DNA of 64,000 bases. Source: an uncultured Mobiluncus sp. Its GTDB lineage: Bacteria > Actinomycetota > Actinomycetes > Actinomycetales > Actinomycetaceae. Numbering within the stretch: the first letter of the stretch is position 1; every line of letters starts with the position of its first letter. The DNA is taken from NCBI RefSeq assembly GCF_902488535.1, contig NZ_CABTWO010000001.1, positions 62,001 through 126,000 on the forward strand. Reading direction: 5' to 3'. The translations under genes were made by a program, and so were the position numbers. Below, one piece after another: positions 1 to 9,000 of the stretch. The notes under the pieces are model-generated. The model saw nothing but the letters and a program-made list of their open reading frames with translations. It ran no database searches and was not told the DNA's origin.

Positions 1-3000
1 GTGTTGCTGACCTTACCGTCCAGACCGATTTCCATCAGGGTCGCGTTCAAGGTGTACTTGACACCCGGAGTCAAACCAACGTAGCTGACCGTATCAACCA
101 GCTGCTTGGAGTCGACCGGAATGGTCGGGATGGTCGGATTCTTCTCCCAGGCACGGTTGCCGTCCACGCTCAGCACCGTCTTCATGCCGGGCTTCACGCC
201 GGAGCCAACAGTCTGTGCCGGATCGTTCGGGTCTTCGTGAGTAGACTCAGCCGGACCGTCTACCTTATTACCGAGGTACAGGGTCTCAAACACAACCAGC
301 TCGTCGTTCTCGGCCACAGTACCGGCCGGAATCTCGAAGGTCATGAAGTCGGCCTCGGTCCAGGTTGCCTTTTCAGCCTTGAACGGCTTGGAGGTCACCT
401 TGATGCCGGTGGACTTGTTCTGAGTCTTGTTCCACAGTTCGCCAGCGACCACGTAGGTTTCCCCGACCTTCATACCGGTGAAGGTCACGGTGTCCTTGAC
501 CGTCGACTTAGCGTCGGCGAGGACCAGACCACGTTCGCCCGCCGCGCTAGCCTTAGTGGCGAGCTTCGGAGCCCAGACAGTCTGCGAGTCGTCGTTGATG
601 TCGTGGTGAATCAGGTATTCCTTGCCTTCTTGGTACACGGTCTCAAAGACCACGACCGGCTTGCCCATAATCAAGTTTGCCGGAACCTCGAACTTCAGGA
701 GCTCAAAGCCAGTACCGGAGGTAATAACCTTCTCTACCGGACGGTCTGCCTGACCATCCGCACGGTAAACCGAGTTTGCCGGGCCGATGACTCGCTCCAC
801 CGGAGCCAATCCAGGCACAGGCTGCTTGGTTTCCTTATCCATCAACTTACCGGACAGCAGGTAGGCCTTGGGTGTACCATCGGCGTACTTGGCATCCAGA
901 TTCAAACCGGAGTAGTCAACCTTGTCAACAATGGTGACTGCCTTGGTGTTATCCGCGACCTTGTCGCCGTCAGCCTTATCGGTAGCGGTCGTCTCCAGAG
1001 AGCCAACCCGCACGGTCTGATCCTCAGAGGCCATATCCTTGTGGCTTGCTACAACTTCGCCCTTGGCGTCCACGAGTTCCTCAAAGACCACGAACTTCGC
1101 GCCAGCCTTGACCTTGTCAGCCGGAATCGTGAAGGTCACATTCTTGACAGTCACGCCCTTAGTGACCTTGACGTCCTTGACATCGCTGGTCGCGACGACG
1201 GTCTTGCCGTCCTCAGCCATCAGCTTGCCCTTCAGGGTGTAAGTACCCGGTGCGGCGTTCGAAATGGTCACCTTGTCGTCAACGGTAACGTCCTTCTGAT
1301 CCTTCTGGAGTTGAACCAGCTTGGCACCATTCACAGTTGCGGCGGTAGCCAAGGACGGGTTGTAAACAACCTGCGAGTCATCGTTGATGTCGTGGTGGGT
1401 AGCAACGGTAACGTCACCATCCATCAGGTCTTCGAACACAACCACCGGGGCAGTAGCCAGAGCGGCCTTATCCACCTCGAACTTCACAATGGCCTTCACA
1501 GCACCCTTGTCCTTCGAGGACGGGGTCTTAGCCACGAACTTCGCGGGTGTGACCGTAACATACTTGGCGTCAATCGGGTCTCCAGCGTGAACCTCAGTAC
1601 CACCGGCCAAAGTGGCGTCAGCCTGGTAGTGCAGGGTACCGGTAACGGTGTATTCCTTGCCTACCTGCAGACCCTCGTAATCCACCAAGTCGTAAATCAC
1701 TACCTTGGCAGGGGAATTGTCGAGGTTCTTATCGCTCGGATCCGAACCCTTACCGTCCTTGCCGCCATCATAAGCGGTGGTGGTAATGGAGTTCTTTACC
1801 ACGTTGATAGTCTGTGCCGGGTCCTTCGGGTTGGCGTGCTTGACCACAACATTGCCCTTGGCGTCGCCATCGTGCAAGGTTTCAAAGACCACCAGGTCCT
1901 TGCCCTCTACGATGCTGTCAGCAGGAACCGTGAACTTCATGGTCTGCTCGCCAATGACGCCCTTCGCGTCAGAGGTAACCTTCACCGGCTGCACAGTCAC
2001 ACCCGGCACCTTGCCGGCGTCAGTCTTGACACCGTTAGAGTCGGTGGTGACGTAGTGCAACTCACCAACCAAGGTGTAGTTGTGCTTCGGCTCGAACTTG
2101 CCGGTGAACGTCACGGTATCGGTGATGACCGCATTCTTCTGACCAGGAATCATGGTCTGGTTCTTATCAGAAGAATCGATAGCGCTGGTCATCATCTTGC
2201 CGGAGTGAACCGTCTGAGCCTCATCGGTGATGTCGTGGTGGATAGCCACGGGCTTGCCGTTCAGCTTCAGGTTTTCAAAGACCACCAGGTCCTTGCCCGT
2301 CGGGGTGGGCTGGCCGTTTTCGTCAACCCACAGACCCAGCTCCTTGGCCTTGTCCACGCTCATCTCGAAGGTGAGGTCCTTCGCGAACTTGCCGTCCTTA
2401 TCGGCAACAACCTTGACGTCTCCGTCATTGTTGAACACACCGGTGTGAACCGGTTCACCGTTCGCTCCAGCCATCATCAACTCACCGTCGATGGTGTATT
2501 CCTTGCCCGGAATCAGGCCGGAACCAGTGACGGTATCAATGATCTTGATGGGCTGAGTCGGATCAACGTACTTGTCGCCGTCGCCGTCCTTCGCGTCAGT
2601 AGTGACACCGGGGACGTAAACGGTCTGAGCTTCGTCCTTCGGGTTAGCGTGTTCAGCAACGGTAGCCTCCGGGTTGGTGGGCTTTCCGGCCGTCTGGTCG
2701 AAGTCGCTCGCCTTGTAGAGTTTCTCGAACACTACGTACTTCTCGCCACTCACGACCTTCACACCTGGGAAGGTGAGATCCATCGTGCCGTTGGCGGGAG
2801 CGCCCTTGGCGATGCTCAGCTTCTGGAACGTGGTCTGAACCGCCGTTGTGTTATTGCCGTTAATCTTCATCAGCTGGCCGTACATGACGTACTCGCCCGG
2901 AGCGATGGAGTTGTAGGCAACCTTATCGGTCACAGCCACATCGGAGAGTTCCTTCTTTGTCTTGGAATCCTTTACCAGCGTCGCCTTCGTCATGTCAACG

Positions 3001-6000
3001 GTTGCGACACGCGCACCCTCAGCCTCAGCGGCACCGCCCTCGACGCTCGCGGTCGTACCGATTGACGGGTTGTAAACCGTCTGATCCTCATCGGTGATGT
3101 CGGCGTGAGTCGCTACGACGACTCCGCGATCCTTGGCCTCTTCGAAGGCCACAACCGTTTGAGTCTTCAGGGACTTCGCCTTGACGGTAAAGGTCAGCTC
3201 GACCTCGCCCGATTCGACCAGGGCGTCGAGTTTGCCGTCAACCTTGAAGGTCTTGGTTGCGGTTGCGCCCGGATCGTTGAGTACACCACCATCGGTTCCG
3301 TCTGCATTCTTGATATGCAAGGTACCGGTCATGGTGTAGGTGCGACCTCCGGCGAGGTTGGTCCACTTGACCTTATCCTTGACCGTAACCGTCGCGTCGT
3401 CCGCAACGGCCGGCGTCACAGGCTTGTCAATCGAAGCGGTCGTCTTTAACTTCGGCGTGTACAGCTTCTGGCAGATGTCATCGACCTCCGCGTGGAAGGG
3501 CAGATTGGCATCCGTAGACATCTTCTGCAGTTCAGCCGGAGTCTTGCCCGCGAGGCTATTAGTATCCGTATCCTTCGGCAACATATATTCGAACATCACA
3601 TATGTGGCACCGGGAGTCAGATTGGCAGTCTCCAGGGTGAACTCGTTGTCTACACGATTCATGCCGAAGAATTCCTGTCCAGCGGGAACAGTAATCGGCT
3701 TGTGATTGTCCACTGCGGACTTACTGGTATCATCCGTCTGCACCAAGCGTCCATACAGGAGGTAATCACCTGCAGGAACCCGCGTGTACTTGAGGTTATC
3801 AGTCAGTTTCTGCGTCGGTACAGTCTCTTTGTTTGTAGACAGAACGCGCGAGTCCGTCGTCCGGTCGTAGGCAATAGTCCACATATCCGGTGACCACCGC
3901 GGGATGATGGATTGAGCCTTCGGCAGCGTCAGCTCAGAACCGTAGGCCAAGCACCTTGTGCACTGATTCAGCTGCATCGGGTTTCCACCGTTGAACACCA
4001 TAATGCCAGCGGCGATGCCTTCGGGGTGTTCCTCCAGCAATTCAACCGGAATCGTGAAGGAAATATCCGTAGTGAAATCAGTCGCCCCTGAGGGAACAGT
4101 CACTTCCTCAGCGTAATAATCCCAATTGGCTCCATTTTCGCTCTTCCAATTGAGGTACCCGTCATAGAAGAGACCCGCTTGTCCGGCCTGGCTGGTGGAG
4201 TACAAACGCTCCACCACCGTGTAAGTCTTGCCCGGAGTGACATTCTTCAAGGTAACTGTATCGGTCAGTTTAACCCGATCTTGACCAGGCTTAACATCAA
4301 TCACCTTGATGCCGTCTTGGAAAATGCGGTGACCGTCAGCAGTAGCCTTTTGGTCAGGAGCATCCAAATCTGTTTCAATGCTGGCGTAGCAATCCCACCG
4401 GTTGAGCATCTTCACGGAGACGTTGGCTTCGGAAGTGACATCGAACGTGATAGCAGCCTTTTCTTCATCAGGCTCCAACATGTCAAAGGCGTACTTAACC
4501 GGGGTGGCCAGATCCTTGCCGTTGGCATCAGTGGCTGAAATTTCAGCCTTGTGACGCCAGCCGCCGTACTGGAGAGCGTTCTTATCGTTAAAGCTCTCGT
4601 CGTCCAGCTCCGCTACCGTACACTTCGAGTTGTAAGGCACCGTGCCAAAGTCGAGGGCGTTTCCGTTGACATCAACCTTGACTGTCTTATCAACAACCGT
4701 GTTCTTGCCACTCTTGCAGGTGACGTGCATATTCACGAAGTCGCGGTTCATGTAGCGGTAGTACTCGTTGAAGCCCTGCCGAGAATTGAAGTTAGCCACA
4801 GAGTAGTCGAGTTTGCCGTGTGCCGAAGTGGCTTCCGCCACCTTCTGCAGCGACAGCTTGACTTCCTTGTAGGTCAACTTGTTCGTAGCGGTCAAGCCGG
4901 TAGTTGAACTGTCCTTACCGATAGTGAACTTGCCGGCGGTAGAACCTTCCGCACCAAACACGAAGTTACCCTTAGCGCCAACAGCGGTGTAAGAAGTCGG
5001 CTCTACGCCTTGCGTGGTCGTAGATTCATTCAAGGACCAGGACACTTCGGCAGCTATGCCAGTGGTGTTACCACTCGGAGTGACCTCGCGAATGGAGCAC
5101 TTGGAACCGGTCGGAATGTTCCCGGACGTCCAGGTCTTGCCTGCCTCGACGTTGAACTTCATGGGAGCATCCTGCGTACCAATCTTGGACCCGTCCGGGG
5201 TCACACACCAGTACTCAAAGTTGTATGAGCCGTTCACAATCGAAGCGGTGGAGTCAGCGGCAATCACCTTCTTGACGCTGAACTTGCCGTTCACGTCAGA
5301 GTAGGTGTTTGTCACGTTGACCTCAACAACCTTGTCCTTCCCAACCACGAAGTCGTTATCCGACAGGGTAGCGGACAGGGTCGAGCCTTCCTCAGTCTTT
5401 GCACCGGCCTGATCCTCGGTGATGTGGCACTTGTAACCGACAGGAATGTTCTCTGCGAACTTGTAGCCGGTATCGGTGACACCCGTCACCTTGCCTTCCA
5501 CCTTTTGGGTAGCAACCTTCGGGTCAGCACAGGTGTAGCTGAAGTCGTAAGACTCCTTCACCGTGATGTTCTTGGCGGCAGTAACCGCCTTGATAATCTT
5601 GAACTTGCCCAGCTCGCGCTCGTAAGTGTTGATTACCTCAACATTCTTACCTGCGGTGGTGTCCAGGGTCACGGAACCGGTGGTGGTCTTAGAAATGCTG
5701 TTTTTGCCTTCCTTCATCTCCACGGTCCACTTGTGCCCAGCCACCTTCGCGCTGTCTGCAGATTCGGTGATGGTACAGGTCGCACCGACCGGAATCTTCA
5801 CACCGTTCACATCAGTGGTGAACTCAGCCTTGTCAGTGTTCTTAAAGGTCTTGCCGTCCATGATGACGTGGTCGGCGTTATCAGTCGGGTACTTACAAGT
5901 CGCCGAGAGTTTGACCGTCTTAGAGTCAACGTTGGTGTTTTCACCAGCCACGATGGTCTTGCTGACAACCAGCTTGGTGTCGGGCACTGTGAAGTCGTTG

Positions 6001-9000
6001 GTGGCGCCAACCATCAGCGCTTCATCTTCCTTATCCACGGTGAACGCCACGCCGTTGGGCTGGGCTTTCGCGTTGGTATCGAAAGGCTTTACTTCCTTGC
6101 CTTCAACCGGTTTAGCAGCGCCAACGGTCCACGTGGTCGTGGGCTCTTCGTTAGCCTGCGCGACTGCCGGTTTCTCCCACACGACACACTTGGTGCCTAC
6201 GGGGAGTTTCTCGACCTTGACCGGGTCGCTGCCGGCGCTCAGGTCGTAACCGACACCGTTCTTAACCGCTCCGGCCGGAGTCTGGCAGGAGTAGTTGAAG
6301 TAGAACTGCTCGGTGTGGTTACCAGCGTTGTTACCGGTGAGAGCGGCCTTATAGAACTTAAAGCCGGTCATCTTTTCGGTGTAAACGTTGGTAGCAGCGA
6401 ACTGGAAGACGTTGCCTTGAGTCACGGTCTGTTCACCGGACGCGAGGTCCTTACCTGCCGGAATGAACGAGGTAGACACGTACTTCAACGGGTTCGCGTT
6501 CAGATCATTCACCAGCTGTTTGTTGGTGGCATCCAGTTGAGCCTTCGGCTCAGTCACGGAACACTTGGAGTCCTTCGGCACCACAATCGCTGCCGATTCC
6601 TGACCGGGGGCTACTTCGATGAACTTAGCCTTGGCCTGGGAGCCAAACGGAGCGGCCTGAGTGTAGGTCTTACCGTTCGGGGCTGTACAGCTGTAGGTGA
6701 ACTTAAAGGTGGTGCCGGGCTCAAAGACGGCTCCGCCCTGGACGACCTTCTTAATGGTGAAGCTCGCCTTGTCGTAATCCAAGGTGTTCTTCGCTTCCAG
6801 CTTCAACACCTGAGCCTTGCCATCCTTTTGTTCGGGAATGGTGAACTGCTTGAAGCCAGCGTTAGTGCCGGTGGCGTTGGCGAGGTCCGTCACCCAAGAC
6901 GGGGTGACGGTGACGCCGTCAATCTCTACCGGCTTTTCCTTGATGTAGCAGGTGGTGCCGACCAAGACGTTGTCAACAGTCTTGGTTTCCCCAGCCTTCA
7001 AGTCCAGGGTGCCGTTGGTCTTGGCATCATCGTCACACTTGTAATCAAAAGTGAAGGTGGCGGGTTCAGCCTTGGCGTCGCCGTCAACAGTCTTGGTGAC
7101 AGAGAACTTGCCGTAGTTTGCTTTCACCGTGTTGGTGGCCACAACCTCCACTTTCGGCTCGGCGCCTTCCTTGATGACTACCTTGGCGTCGTCTCCACCT
7201 AGCGACTGAGCATTGGTGTAGGAAACCGTATTGGTTACAGCCGCGTTGGACGGGTTGAACTCGTGAATCATGCACTCGGTATCTGCCAGGTAGGACTTCG
7301 AAGTCCAGGTCTCGCCGTTCTTCAGGTTGACGGTCACCGGGTCCTCATCACCGCAGGTGACACGGAACGCGAAGGCCTTGTCCTTCAGCGGGTTCGCACC
7401 GTCAGCCTTAACCTTCTTGGTCAGCTTGAACGAACCCATCTTGTGTTCGTAGAGGTTCTTCGCCGTCACCACAACAGTTGCGTTGTTGGTCGGAACCTTG
7501 AACTTGAATCCAGCAGCGGAGTTTTCCAAGATGTTGGCTGGCAACAATCCGGATTGCCCAAAGGTTAGGGACTTAAAGTTAGCCCCGGTCACCGCAGTGC
7601 TGTTCTTATCTTCTTTAATGGTGCAGGTCATGCCGGCTTTAATGCCGTCCTTGACGGCCACCGGAGTGCCATTAGCAGGGACAATCTCATTGCCACTGAT
7701 TGGTTTCCCGGTCGTGCCTTCGCACACATAGCTCAGAGAGAAGTTACCGTCAACATTGCCCTTATCCCCATTGACGTACTTGGCCACCTTTTGCAGGCTG
7801 AAGGCCGCGTCGGCGGGCTGGTAGTAGTTGGTAAAGGCAACCCCGTAGGTGGAGCCATCCTGAATCGGTTTCACCGCAACCGTGTCCGACTCAGTGGTCG
7901 TACCCGAAGCGTTCGTGTTCTTGACGACTACGTTGTAGCCTTCCGGAGCCTTCGGCTTGGTTTCGGTAACGGTGCACTTGGTGTCGACCGGCAGACCCTT
8001 GACTTCATAAGTCCACGAGTTGTTATCGGGAAGTGAGAAACTTCCGCCAGCCACGCCGTTATCACAGGTGTAGCTGAACTCGAACTTACCATCGTTAGCC
8101 TGAGCCGCGGCATCCCTGTCGATACCCTGGACAAACTTCGTAACCTTGAAGCCGCCAGTCTGTTCCTGATAGGTGTTGGTCGCGGTGAGGTTAATGGCAC
8201 CGGCGTTGCCCATCACGAACTTGGCCTGAGAACCAATCGTCTTGCCGTTTTCAGTAACCGGTACAGCAGCGCCGTCCTGAGTGGCATTGGTGGCAGACCA
8301 AGTGGGAGCGACGGGCATGTTGACCGGAGCAGGCCGGTAGGTTTCCTGAACAGTACAGGTCGCGCCGGGAGTGATCTCCACGGTGCTGGGAGTTCCCGCC
8401 TGGGTGCTATCAGTATTGGCCGCGCCGCCCTTAGCGGGAGCGTAGAGGGTCGCAGAAGTACCGTCGGTGCAGTCGACCGTGAAGGTCACGTTTCCGCTGG
8501 CTTTATCAGCAGCACCGTCAGCAGCCTTGGTCAAGGTCAGCTGGGCCTTGTTCTTAACAATGTTAACGGTCTGATCCGCGTTTTCACCGGTGTGTTTGGC
8601 GATGATGTTGAGCTGGCCTTTGTCAGAATCGATTTGTCCACCGCCAGCGTACTTCGGGTCGTTAGTCGCCAGGATTTCTTCGTAATAGAACTTGTCGCCG
8701 TCCTTAACCTCGGAGGCCTTCAACTCATGCGAGAACAGACCCGTCAAGGTGCCGTCACCTTTGATTTTGGTGCCGTCTTCATTCTTAGCGTCGGTAGTCT
8801 TAGTGAACACCGTGGTGGTGACTCCGCCGCTAACCTTCTTAAGCGTGCCAACTAGATACAAGTTACCGGCGACGGTAGGAATTTTCTCATACTTCACATC
8901 ATCGGTAAGGGTGATGACTTCATCTGCCTTAGAGAACGTGGCGGTTTCCGCGTCACCAGGCACCGAGTCAGCGCCGTTTACCTTCGCGGTGGTCTCAATC

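Noticed and set aside
237..3065. A 942-codon plus-strand frame opposite the adhesin gene, and a 592-codon one at 5424-7202
   Set aside because: They are shadows of the repetitive minus-strand gene. Their products have no domain-like pattern, and the minus-strand frame reads as clear VaFE and DUF5979 domains.
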